Position numbers and translations under genes: made by a program. Shown here in pieces: positions 4,997-12,663 of a stretch of 13,958 nucleotides of DNA. Numbering within the stretch: the stretch's first letter is position 1; each line of letters starts with the position of its first letter. The notes beneath the pieces are model-generated. The model was not told the origin of the DNA. It saw only the letters and a list, made by a program, of their open reading frames with translations, and did not search any database. The DNA is from Candidatus Thorarchaeota archaeon (GTDB lineage Archaea > Asgardarchaeota > Thorarchaeia > Thorarchaeales > Thorarchaeaceae). Location of the stretch: NCBI GenBank assembly GCA_016840385.1, contig JAEOSL010000089.1:1-13958 (forward strand), read 5' to 3'.

Positions 4997-7900
4997 ATGA
5001 ACGACCGCAAGAAGACCGGTGTATTAATTATATTTCTCATGCTGAGTGTTGGTTTCATCATCATTGTACCAATTGTTCCATTGGTCGAGATGAATCTATC
5101 AAATGTTGACCATGACCCATCCCTCACCAAAGAGATTGATGAGAAGTGGGAAGAGATAATGAATGGTCCACATCCAGAGAGCGTTCTTGATTCAACTCTG
5201 GCGTCCTACCTGAACACTGGGAACCTACCGGATGATGTATCCACGAGTCCCGCAGGAGATGTTGGTATTCTGATGGCGGTTTCAAATGATATTGATTCGC
5301 AAGAACTTGCAGAGCTCGTTGACATTATTTGGAAGGTGAACTTCGGAAGTGGAGTCCTAGTCAATGCTTACATCGACTCACCCAACACACTATCAACCAT
5401 TGAGGATCTTCATGGGGTTTCCAGAGTCTGGGCCGATTTCCTGCAGGAGGATAAGATTGCAGGAAATGAGGTTAAGCCCCTTCGACAAGAACCTCCCCTT
5501 GAAACCAGCCCACTAATGAATGATATTAAGGAACAGATAGGTGTGGATGATGTTTATGATTTAGGCTATGATGGTGGTGGTGTCAGGGTTGGTATTATTG
5601 GTTCAGGGATTGATTTCACTCATCCCGATTTAGTGGATGCGTTGGACCAATTTTGGTCAGATGGTTTGCTAAATTGCTTTGATCCCACGGGACAAGGCAT
5701 AGGTCTCAATCCCTATAAGATCAATGCAACTCCGTTAGACAATCCAGATGCCTATCTTGCAGCTTCTGAGTATAATTGGTTGAGCTATACAGTTGGTGGA
5801 AAGACCTACATGAACTGCACGAGTAGAGGTCATCTATGGGATCCAGAGGTCAACTCTGAGTTCGGAATACAATCGCTAAGAGAGTATTTCCTCTGGCACT
5901 ACGTTGACATCTGGTTTGACGGTACGTATCCTAGTGAGGTTGACTTTTCAGACTTTATTGAAGATGTTCTCTTCCAAGACTTTGAACTTACAGATCCATC
6001 CACTACTAGCGGGAGTCAATACTTCTACAATTGGACAGACACCGATAATCAGACGATACCCTTCTACTATACAGGGTATTTCTACGAAGCAAAGACAGCA
6101 CCTTATATGAAAGTCTTCGCCCCGATATTAGTTCTGAATGCAAACACACCAGGTGAGCGGGTTGTTGTAGATTGGAATACTACGCGTTCATGGACTGACT
6201 TCTGGGCATGGGGCTTTGCAGCAACTGATACAGGGATCGACTTCAGTAATTCTATAGAGTGGGACTATTATGCAAACATGGGCGATTGGAGTTTTGTAGA
6301 TGACCTCGCTGCAGACGCATGGTACAAGCCCGGAATAGCAGACCGCCTTATCATGGCTCATGACTATGACGGTGATGACATTGTTGACTTTGGTCTAGGT
6401 GTTTTGGCTACTGTCTGGGATTTCGCATATCATTCAGGAGTTGTGGAAGGTATTGGAGATGGTGGTAGAGTCATCGGCGTCTTCTACGATCATGGTAGTA
6501 TGGGTACCGCCTCGGCTGGGTTAATAGCAGGTAGGGGGATCTTAGAGTATCCAGTAGGTTCGGGTGGAACATACGAAAAACTATCAGGTATTGCTAATGA
6601 TAGTCTCGTTCTTGGTGTGTATTGTAACAGCCTAAGTTCACTTCTTGCAGCTAACCTTTGGGCATCTGGATTTGATTATAATCCTAGTTCTGGATACTTT
6701 GAGTTTGATTGGGTTGGTGGATTTTCGGATGAACAACCGCACATGATGAACATTATTTGCAACCCAACTGATTGGAACCTTCAGCAATACAATGAATTCG
6801 ATGAACCAATATCACTCTTCTTTCAGGCATTGTCAGTGTCAGGGTGGGTGGATCCAGAACATCATAGTGCACTCTTTGTATTTCCAACAGGTGATTCAGG
6901 TCCAGGCTATGGGACAGCGACTCCTCCTAGCGCGCGGTCAATACTTCAGGTTGGCGCTAGTACTAATTGGCAATCATACGAGTCACTCTATGGACCAGAC
7001 CAAGGATTTGATCAGGTAGCTGACTTTTCATCAAGGGGACCTCTAGCTTCAGGTTTCGTGAAACCAGATGTTCTCGCTCCTGGAATGGGATATACGATTC
7101 ATCCGAATTATGGAGAATTCATCTATAGAAACTATGCAGCAGACCATTATGGTACGCATGATTATCAGTTAGTTTCAGGAACAGGAGTAGCATGTTCAGT
7201 TGCAGCTGGTGTTGCAGCACTTCTCTACGAGGCGTACTATGACCATAATGGAAATAAGATGAGCCCTGGGAATGCGAGGCGGTACATTCAAACAACAGCA
7301 GTTGATTTAGGCTACGATGCTTTTACTCAGGGACATGGTCGAATTGATGCATATTCAGTTGTAAGACTAACAATTGGAGTTTCGGGATACTACACATTCT
7401 TTTCTATGGATTCTGGAACAAACTATGCATCAGTCATGAATTCATCTTGGAATTCTCACATGAGACCATACGATGAGGAGGTCTTATTCGATGATATTCA
7501 GCGGTTGTGGGAACAAGACTCCTCGTTATACTTTGGATGGGTTGAACCAGGAGAAACTGTATCAATGACCATGATGGGATACACATCAGATTGGAGTAGT
7601 GTCGGATATCCTGCCTACGATATGGCTGCTGTACATTATACAGAACAAAATCTGTTTCATGATGTTTGGACAACACACACCTACCAGGAATCCACGTCAA
7701 CAGGTTCTCCAGTTACTCGAGAAGGCTACCAAATTCTCCAATCAGTGATGGGGACAGATTATGACACATTCATCAATTCCAGATATGCAACGATACTCAT
7801 CAGTGGAAACCAGGACTCTTTTGCGGGCACTGATTCATGGGCAGCTGTGTTCGATTGGGTAGACGATGACCCAACAAATGGGGTTCCAGATTTCTACAGT

Positions 7901-9829
7901 GGGAGTGCAGGTGATGAATTGACAAGGGTCCAATATGGAGAGATGACAAAGAATGTCATCAAGATGGACTTGGCTCATCCTGATGGAATTGGGAATCTCT
8001 TTACAGACGAACCCATAATCATGATTCATGACGGAGAGAATCCGAATATTGGTGGTAATGATCTTGAGGTCACTATAATCTCATGGGGACTTCAGACTGA
8101 TAGTGAAATAATACTTGCAGCAGGTGGAGACACCGATGAAACAAACATAACACTCAATGTATCTCTTGATGCTGAGATAGGTGTTCATCAGGGATTCATC
8201 AATGTTAGCGGACTCAGAATGGTTCCATACTCTTACGTTGTAAAAACAGTTATCGATTCGCCTCATGGAGAGGGAATTGTTGTAGGAAGTGGTTATGGTA
8301 GTGACTGGAATCCTTACGAGAATAGTTATGTATCAATCCCATCCAACGGGATGCTTACTACGAATACTGGAGATCATCAGTCCTATATCTTAGAAGTAAC
8401 TAGACCCTCTGCAGACTATCTAGGTGTAATCTTGGAATGGTTCGGACAGGATAATGATTTTGATGTTTCAATCTTCGAATCAGATGGATCTTTTTTGGGC
8501 TCATCTGTCAGTGCTGTAAAGACAACCGATTCTGCAACTGCAAAAATGGTCGCTCTTCCAGCTGATCCAGTTGGAGATTACATCATTATTGTGAGAACAA
8601 ATCAAATCAGTGAAGCAACGAATCCAGCTCCTTTTACATTGAAGTTCTATCTTTATGACTATCTTCCAGGTCACACATTTAATGGAGATTGGACCAGTAA
8701 CGATTCACCCACACCAGAAACTCTAGCCTCGGATATAACAATGGTTGGAGATCATGTCACAATCAACACCGAATTCTCAGAGGCGAATTTACCCAACATG
8801 TCGTATTATGAGGTACTGAGGACCACTATCACAGCCTTCACAGGTCAAAATGTGTTTCGTTTTGGAAGTACAGCAATTGATTATGGAAACAATTGGCCAT
8901 TTGACCCAACCTTGACTGACTCTTACTCGACCGAGATATTGACTGACATAGAAGCTGGTGAAACCGTGAAGCTGGAATTAGCACTAGGGAATCAGTACTC
9001 TGATTCAACCTTGATAGTGTATGAGTATCTAGGAGTTCCGCTAACAGGTAGTGACTTACCAATAATCACACTTGACACAAAAGGAATCAATGAAGGTGAG
9101 ATAGGGTCCTTTGTTGCTGCTCATGATATGGATATCATCTGTTGTATATACTCACTCCCGTATACAGAAGTGGTCCATGATTCATATCAACTTCATGTAG
9201 ATACCACCACAGGTGAAACATTCTCAGAGGACAGTCGCGATGTATCTTTTGATACATACAATTTCGGTTTGAATGGGACATATGCAATAAGTGTGGTTGG
9301 CTACACCGGATGTGGAATATACTATTCGTATCAGTATACATCTGTGGCAATTCAGAACTACTTCGCACCAAGTCTGGAAAACATCACCATCGTTACTGAT
9401 GAGGAAGAAATAATTGCCAGCTGGACAGTGAATGACAGAAATGCTCACGAATCACACTACTTTGAGGTTCTCCTTTCTTCAGATGGTGGAGCAACGTACG
9501 AGGTCCTTATACAACCTTCAGACCAAGGAACCCAGACATATTTCGTTTGGAACTGCACGGGGTATGAAGAGAGAAGTGACTATGTCTTCAAAATACGATG
9601 TTGGGACAACGATCCGTATCTCAATCCCAATCCCTCATCGACGGGCTACTGGCCTGGATTGTACACAGAAGCAACTACCAATCAATTCTCTGCAGGAATC
9701 GGGGCCACTACCACAACTACTACAACAACGGGGCCATTTGGCAGTGACATTCTGATATGGGTCATAACTAGTGTGGGGGTAGTTATACTGGTAGTCATCG
9801 TAGTAGTTTATTTGAAGAAACGTAAATGA
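4997..9829 (+). CDS. Giant membrane-anchored subtilisin-like protein lacking the catalytic triad (pseudoprotease)
   Basis: The product is 1610 residues, and the ATG follows GAGGT at 4981-4985. In order: signal peptide (about 7-30); I9-like propeptide (about 87-148); S8 subtilase domain (about 175-800); beta-rich linkers; PPC-like beta domain (about 1126-1223); Fn3-like domain (about 1459-1548); Thr-rich stalk (about 1570-1579); membrane helix (about 1584-1606) and a KKRK end. It should be exported and tethered to the outer face of the cell membrane. Subtilase motifs align without gaps, yet the Asp site reads IIGSGIDFTHPDL (Gly202 for Asp), the His site MGTASAGLIAG (Met502), the oxyanion site PTGDSGPG (Asp633 for Asn) and the Ser site GTGVACSVAAG (Gly730). 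FSSRGP and KPDVLAPG are intact. Asp and His sites are 300 residues apart, far more than usual. Protease activity is therefore unlikely; a binding, scaffolding or inhibitory role is more plausible. The frame is intact, arguing against simple decay. Confidence 0.93.
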   Translation: MNDRKKTGVLIIFLMLSVGFIIIVPIVPLVEMNLSNVDHDPSLTKEIDEKWEEIMNGPHPESVLDSTLASYLNTGNLPDDVSTSPAGDVGILMAVSNDIDSQELAELVDIIWKVNFGSGVLVNAYIDSPNTLSTIEDLHGVSRVWADFLQEDKIAGNEVKPLRQEPPLETSPLMNDIKEQIGVDDVYDLGYDGGGVRVGIIGSGIDFTHPDLVDALDQFWSDGLLNCFDPTGQGIGLNPYKINATPLDNPDAYLAASEYNWLSYTVGGKTYMNCTSRGHLWDPEVNSEFGIQSLREYFLWHYVDIWFDGTYPSEVDFSDFIEDVLFQDFELTDPSTTSGSQYFYNWTDTDNQTIPFYYTGYFYEAKTAPYMKVFAPILVLNANTPGERVVVDWNTTRSWTDFWAWGFAATDTGIDFSNSIEWDYYANMGDWSFVDDLAADAWYKPGIADRLIMAHDYDGDDIVDFGLGVLATVWDFAYHSGVVEGIGDGGRVIGVFYDHGSMGTASAGLIAGRGILEYPVGSGGTYEKLSGIANDSLVLGVYCNSLSSLLAANLWASGFDYNPSSGYFEFDWVGGFSDEQPHMMNIICNPTDWNLQQYNEFDEPISLFFQALSVSGWVDPEHHSALFVFPTGDSGPGYGTATPPSARSILQVGASTNWQSYESLYGPDQGFDQVADFSSRGPLASGFVKPDVLAPGMGYTIHPNYGEFIYRNYAADHYGTHDYQLVSGTGVACSVAAGVAALLYEAYYDHNGNKMSPGNARRYIQTTAVDLGYDAFTQGHGRIDAYSVVRLTIGVSGYYTFFSMDSGTNYASVMNSSWNSHMRPYDEEVLFDDIQRLWEQDSSLYFGWVEPGETVSMTMMGYTSDWSSVGYPAYDMAAVHYTEQNLFHDVWTTHTYQESTSTGSPVTREGYQILQSVMGTDYDTFINSRYATILISGNQDSFAGTDSWAAVFDWVDDDPTNGVPDFYSGSAGDELTRVQYGEMTKNVIKMDLAHPDGIGNLFTDEPIIMIHDGENPNIGGNDLEVTIISWGLQTDSEIILAAGGDTDETNITLNVSLDAEIGVHQGFINVSGLRMVPYSYVVKTVIDSPHGEGIVVGSGYGSDWNPYENSYVSIPSNGMLTTNTGDHQSYILEVTRPSADYLGVILEWFGQDNDFDVSIFESDGSFLGSSVSAVKTTDSATAKMVALPADPVGDYIIIVRTNQISEATNPAPFTLKFYLYDYLPGHTFNGDWTSNDSPTPETLASDITMVGDHVTINTEFSEANLPNMSYYEVLRTTITAFTGQNVFRFGSTAIDYGNNWPFDPTLTDSYSTEILTDIEAGETVKLELALGNQYSDSTLIVYEYLGVPLTGSDLPIITLDTKGINEGEIGSFVAAHDMDIICCIYSLPYTEVVHDSYQLHVDTTTGETFSEDSRDVSFDTYNFGLNGTYAISVVGYTGCGIYYSYQYTSVAIQNYFAPSLENITIVTDEEEIIASWTVNDRNAHESHYFEVLLSSDGGATYEVLIQPSDQGTQTYFVWNCTGYEERSDYVFKIRCWDNDPYLNPNPSSTGYWPGLYTEATTNQFSAGIGATTTTTTTTGPFGSDILIWVITSVGVVILVVIVVVYLKKRK

Positions 9830-9847
9830 AGACTATTTGGCTGTTCA

Positions 9848-9870
9848 GAAGGAGCTAGTTGAGCTCCTTC
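9848..9870. terminator. Perfect 9-bp stem-loop after the subtilase-like gene
   Basis: GAAGGAGCT (9848-9856) and AGCTCCTTC (9862-9870) pair perfectly around the loop AGTTG, starting 18 bases after the stop codon of the 1610-residue gene. It lies in the convergent gap before the minus-strand VOC locus. No T run follows on either strand, so it may act as a processing or bidirectional transcript-end structure rather than a classical terminator. Confidence 0.5.
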
Positions 9871-9906
9871 CATAGCTACCGTATGTTGGACACACTCGAT
9901 AGACTA

Positions 9907-9954
9907 TTACACCTGAGGAGTTAGTGGTTGTCCACAGTTGGGACAACTACCTGC
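9907..9954 (-). pseudogene. Zinc-knuckle C-terminal fragment directly after the VOC stop codon
   Basis: Read on the minus strand, the 15 codons immediately after the VOC stop (TAA, 9957-9955) encode AGSCPNCGQPLTPQV, followed by TAA and TAG in tandem. CPNCGQPL is the standard second half of an archaeal zinc ribbon and resembles CPSCGQPL at the end of the 4195-4737 protein. It has no start codon and no first CxxC half, so it is best read as the 3' remnant of a lost gene. The same frame as VOC allows a readthrough extension as a less likely alternative. Confidence 0.55.
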
Positions 9955-10359
9955 TTACTCTTCGGTCTTCACCCGAGGTTCAGCAACGACCTGTATAGGA
10001 TTACCTTCGGGGTCCTTTAGATTGAAGTATGAAACCATATCAGGAATATCAGTTATCTCGGTTGTTTCAATTCCTTTCCCTTGCAGGTATGTCTTACATA
10101 CATCGAGGTCCTCAACATCCATAGTGAGTGTTCCAGAGCCCTGACGATGTTCACCATCTCGTATTAGATTGATACCTAGTCGTGCACCCTCAGCAGGTAA
10201 TGCAAACTCAGCCCATCCAACCTCTGTTCCACCATCCCAAGTGATGTCAAAACCCATTATTTCGGAATAGAATTTCTTTGCACGATCAAAGTCTTTTACT
10301 TGATACTGGAAGTACACGGATCCTTTCTTGTACGGCATTGGCCATTTCTTATCGCCCAT
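9955..10359 (-). CDS. VOC-superfamily (glyoxalase/bleomycin-resistance-like) protein
   Basis: The product is 134 residues, one two-module VOC fold. Module 1 starts at about residue 12 (SVYFQYQVKDFDRAKKFYSE) and module 2 at about residue 70 (GTLTMDVEDLDVCKTYLQ); the fold ends with the typical DPEGNPIQVVAEP. Positions that carry metal ligands in glyoxalase I (first-strand His, terminal Glu of DPxGNxxE) appear as Tyr and Gln, so metal-dependent glyoxalase chemistry is doubtful and the substrate is unknown. The ATG at 10359 is preferred over a GTG 9 bases upstream, because that GTG lies inside the likely SD (GGTGG) and a TATA-like ATAATATA at 10381-10388 would start transcripts close to the ATG. 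It is probably soluble. It follows deoxyhypusine synthase but with its own promoter. A remnant of a close paralogue is at 3991-4037. Confidence 0.88.
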   Translation of the reverse strand: MGDKKWPMPYKKGSVYFQYQVKDFDRAKKFYSEIMGFDITWDGGTEVGWAEFALPAEGARLGINLIRDGEHRQGSGTLTMDVEDLDVCKTYLQGKGIETTEITDIPDMVSYFNLKDPEGNPIQVVAEPRVKTEE

Positions 10360-10405
10360 AGTAACCACCAGAATAGAAGGTATATTATGATTTAACTATT
10401 GTGAA

Positions 10406-11323
10406 TTAAGATTGAACTCCAACAATCAATAGAGGAAATAAGATAGTTGCATCTCCAATTACGGTTTCGAAGTTGGACTCTGTTTGCATCTTCTGCCAGG
10501 AAATACCCTCAACAAGTGGAGCACCACCAAGACTGCCCCCTTCTGGGCGATCCAATGTGATCTGAACTGCCATATTGAGACCGCCCTTGAGGATTGTAGA
10601 GCCCATGGTGAAATGCTTCGTGAGACCACCCCCAAGCATGATTGCACCAGTTTTCTTGGTCTGGGTGACTATTTCGCCCAGAATTCGAAGATCTTTCACA
10701 AAATCAAGTGACAGTTTCTTAGTTGTACTGTAGGTGTAAAGATGAAATCCCAGCATCGAATCCATCAGTCCAGGAGAGAAAATTTGGACTCCTTTTTCTG
10801 CGGCTTGTTTCAAAATCGATGTATCATCATTGATTGTATGACCAAGTTCAGTTAGAAATTCGCTAGGAGCAAGAGTTGTCCTTTTTTCTTCGGGAAGACT
10901 ATCGAGAAACGCATAGATTCCCTTCTCAAATTTCTCAAAGTCCTCTTCCTTCACGTAGATATCAGCAATACGACCCATCCCAGCCTCGCGTAGTTCAAAA
11001 TCATCCTTCCCAGTGGGTACCCGATAATGAGCTCCTCCGTATGCCTCAACTAGGTCATGGACTATGTTAGCGCCACTCGTGACTATCGCATCTATTTTGC
11101 CACTCTTGATGAGATGACTGACTACCTTTCTTAGTCCTCCAGGAACCATTGGACCTGACATTGAGAGAAAAGTGAAACAGTCAGGATCTTTGAACATTCT
11201 CCGGATGATTTCAGTAGTTCTTCCAATACGACCTGCTCCAAGAACTCCCACTTTGTTCATAGCATCAAGAAAAGAATGTATCTCCTTGGATTGTAATGGA
11301 TCGATATGATGAACTCTGTCCAT
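10406..11323 (-). CDS. dhs: Deoxyhypusine synthase
   Basis: This 305-residue enzyme is expected to transfer the aminobutyl group of spermidine to a lysine of aIF5A with NAD, the first step of hypusine formation, in the cytoplasm. Visible family motifs are GAGRIGR near the N-terminus, SGPMVPGG, the NAD-site-like TSGANIVHD, SPGLMDSM, GGGLTKHF and SWQKM, with LFPLL close to the end. By alignment with the human enzyme, His237 corresponds to His288, Glu272 to Glu323, Trp276 to Trp327, and Lys278 to the catalytic Lys329. The His-to-Lys spacing of 41 is identical. Leu265 falls where the human enzyme has the spermidine-binding Asp316. The ATG at 11323 is preferred to the GTG at 11332, which lies within the SD GGTGA. 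A weak TATA-like stretch is at 11351-11362. Archaeal homologues vary, so substrate use is inferred from the family. Confidence 0.93.
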   Translation of the reverse strand: MDRVHHIDPLQSKEIHSFLDAMNKVGVLGAGRIGRTTEIIRRMFKDPDCFTFLSMSGPMVPGGLRKVVSHLIKSGKIDAIVTSGANIVHDLVEAYGGAHYRVPTGKDDFELREAGMGRIADIYVKEEDFEKFEKGIYAFLDSLPEEKRTTLAPSEFLTELGHTINDDTSILKQAAEKGVQIFSPGLMDSMLGFHLYTYSTTKKLSLDFVKDLRILGEIVTQTKKTGAIMLGGGLTKHFTMGSTILKGGLNMAVQITLDRPEGGSLGGAPLVEGISWQKMQTESNFETVIGDATILFPLLIVGVQS

Positions 11324-11377
11324 AGTAGTCACCAGTCATCGAACCAAGGATTATGATGATAAGTGATTCTGTAAGAA

Positions 11378-11436
11378 AAGGGGAGAGGAGGCGAGCCCAG
11401 GTACAATTCCGGGAGGGCAAGACCCGGACCCGCGCA
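11378..11436. other. GC-rich hairpin island, candidate small RNA
   Basis: This stretch is much more GC-rich than its surroundings. It contains a 6-bp stem TCCGGG/CCCGGA (11408-11413 with 11423-11428) with loop AGGGCAAGA, and it lacks any reading frame of note. On the minus strand it ends in CTCCCC-TTTTCTT, an archaeal-style T-rich end, and a TATA-like element (GTATAC, 11492-11497) lies upstream. It does not fit a tRNA, 5S, SRP or C/D-box RNA. It sits in the divergent gap 11324-11598, which holds no other gene. Confidence 0.3.
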
Positions 11437-11488
11437 ATCCAGAATAAACCCTATGAGTACTGATGCACCAGAGAGGTTCAGGTTTTTC

Positions 11489-11500
11489 ACAGTATACTGT
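11489..11500. promoter_or_regulatory. 12-bp perfect palindrome, possible operator
   Basis: ACAGTATACTGT is a perfect 12-bp palindrome in the divergent intergenic region, about 75 bp before the promoter of the gene at 11599. Its core could be a minus-strand TATA box or a dimeric regulator site; nothing else in the window repeats it. Confidence 0.25.
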
Positions 11501-11569
11501 TTTCTAGAACAGACAGTAGCATCTTAGGGAGTAAACCGAAAGTATTACGGTATAGCGCTGTTCCATATG

Positions 11570-11575
11570 TTTAAA
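11570..11575 (+). promoter_or_regulatory. TATA-like box for the 11599 gene
   Basis: TTTAAA, inside the palindrome GTTTAAAC, is centred about 27 bases before the ATG at 11599, and no Shine-Dalgarno lies between them. This spacing is what an archaeal leaderless transcript would show. Confidence 0.5.
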
Positions 11576-11598
11576 CGCAAAAAACCGACTGAAATTTT

Positions 11599-12234
11599 AT
11601 GCAGGCCTTCTTCAACCCAGTTTCATTGGTATTCATACTACAAGCTTTAGTCCTGCAGGCAGCTTGGCTCTATTTAGGTAGAATTTCACGAAATAGATAC
11701 TTAATTGACATTATGAGTTTTCGCGCGCCATCTTCAAGACTATCAAGGTACTATAGCTGGCGAATCACTAGTTTTGAGAATGCATTTGGCGAAGGAGTTG
11801 TATTTCTCGTACTTCTGGTGTCTTCTCTATATACAGTTGGATTTTCATTGTTTCTCGTAAATGATGTTAATGGAGCTTTCTGGATAGTAGTCTTTGTTGT
11901 CTTCCTGTCTTTTCTGAGTGCGTTACAGCATTCTTGGAGAGTCAAGGAAGTTTGTGATGGTGAAGAAAGGATAAATTCAGCAATACTAATATCCACTGAC
12001 AAGATTGGCGTAGCACGGAGGATGGTAGATGATCTCTACCTTCAGGGAGAAATGGGCGATGGAAGAACATGGTTTGCATTGTTCAAACTTGCTCAGAGAC
12101 AAAACCAAGTCGGATGGGTAATCAGGGATGTGTTACTGGATAAAGGGAAAGAGGAAGATGCTCTTCTTCAAAGACGAAGTCCGAAATCAGGTCCTGATGA
12201 TTCTAGCACAGACAATGGTCCTGAGATTGGTTAG
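11599..12234 (+). CDS. Three-helix membrane protein of unknown function
   Basis: The product is 211 residues. Hydrophobic helices lie at about residues 5-25, 65-87 and 92-111. Between the first two is a basic, Arg/Ser-rich loop (GRISRNRY, RAPSSRLSRYYSWR), which by the positive-inside rule is cytoplasmic. The second half, about 112-211, is soluble, helical and charged, and ends in a disordered tail rich in Asp, Ser and Gly; its orientation cannot be settled from topology alone with an odd helix count. No enzyme, transporter or zinc motif was recognised. Expression is probably leaderless, judged by the TATA-like box 27 bases upstream. It lies 86 bp before the eL33 gene, which has its own promoter. 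Confidence 0.8.
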   Translation: MQAFFNPVSLVFILQALVLQAAWLYLGRISRNRYLIDIMSFRAPSSRLSRYYSWRITSFENAFGEGVVFLVLLVSSLYTVGFSLFLVNDVNGAFWIVVFVVFLSFLSALQHSWRVKEVCDGEERINSAILISTDKIGVARRMVDDLYLQGEMGDGRTWFALFKLAQRQNQVGWVIRDVLLDKGKEEDALLQRRSPKSGPDDSSTDNGPEIG

Positions 12235-12267
12235 CACATGAGTAAAAGAAAGTTCATTCAGTAAGTC

Positions 12268-12313
12268 TTATATCCGATTCCAAAGCGCGTTCACGAGAAC
12301 TCCCATAGGAGGA
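12268..12313 (+). promoter_or_regulatory. Promoter and ribosome binding site of eL33
   Basis: TTATAT at 12268-12273 is a TATA-like box about 50 bases before the start, followed by a strong Shine-Dalgarno AGGAGGAA (12306-12313) 7 bases before the ATG at 12321. The spacing implies a leader of roughly 25 bases with SD-led translation, unlike the apparently leaderless gene upstream. Confidence 0.55.
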
Positions 12314-12320
12314 ACTCCGC

Positions 12321-12605
12321 ATGTCTACAACCAAAGTATCAACTGGTCAAAAAGGTGTTGTCAGTAGTTATAGAAGAGGAAAGCACCTACAGCATACAAA
12401 TCAGGTGATTTTGATATTCAATGAAACAAAGACCAGAGCGGGGGCTGCTGCACTTGTCGGTCGTAAGGTTAAATGGACCTCACCTCATGAAAAGGAATTT
12501 CTGGGTAAAGTGTTGGGACCACACGGTAACAGCGGTGCAGTTCGAGCTAAATTCCGCACTAACCTCCCGGGTCAGGCAATTGGAACACCGGTTGTCCTCA
12601 TGTAG
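12321..12605 (+). CDS. rpl35ae: Large-subunit ribosomal protein eL33 (L35Ae)
   Basis: The product is 94 residues, a complete protein of the usual archaeal length. It is recognised by the family pattern: an N-terminal G-x-V-x-S-Y-x-R-G-K segment, then N-Q-V-I-L-I-F, then A-L-V-G-R-K-V-x-W, and the diagnostic C-terminal G-K-V-L-G-P-H-G-N-S-G-A-V-R-A-K-F with L-P-G-Q-A-I-G-T. It is a small basic beta-barrel that binds 23S rRNA in the large subunit. It is found in eukaryotes and in only part of the archaea, so it is useful for judging the lineage. It is transcribed from its own promoter as a single gene; no other ribosomal gene is adjacent. Confidence 0.96.
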   Translation: MSTTKVSTGQKGVVSSYRRGKHLQHTNQVILIFNETKTRAGAAALVGRKVKWTSPHEKEFLGKVLGPHGNSGAVRAKFRTNLPGQAIGTPVVLM

Positions 12606-12663
12606 GACAATAACGAAGTTTTATCAAGAAAGCATCGGAAGTAGGGCTTTCGGGTCATAATGA

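Noticed and set aside
7184..7198. Cys733 or Ser734 as a substitute nucleophile in the subtilase-like protein
   Set aside because: The gap-free alignment places these three to four residues after the Ser position, and the His and Asp partners are missing too.
9432..9755. Plus-strand frame of 107 codons inside the 3' part of the subtilase-like gene
   Set aside because: It lies wholly within the Fn3-like and stalk coding region in another frame and its peptide is Arg/Thr-rich without a domain.
11378..11436. tRNA gene in the GC-rich block
   Set aside because: No 7-bp acceptor pair, no GGTTCRA-type T loop and a 9-base rather than 7-base hairpin loop on either strand.
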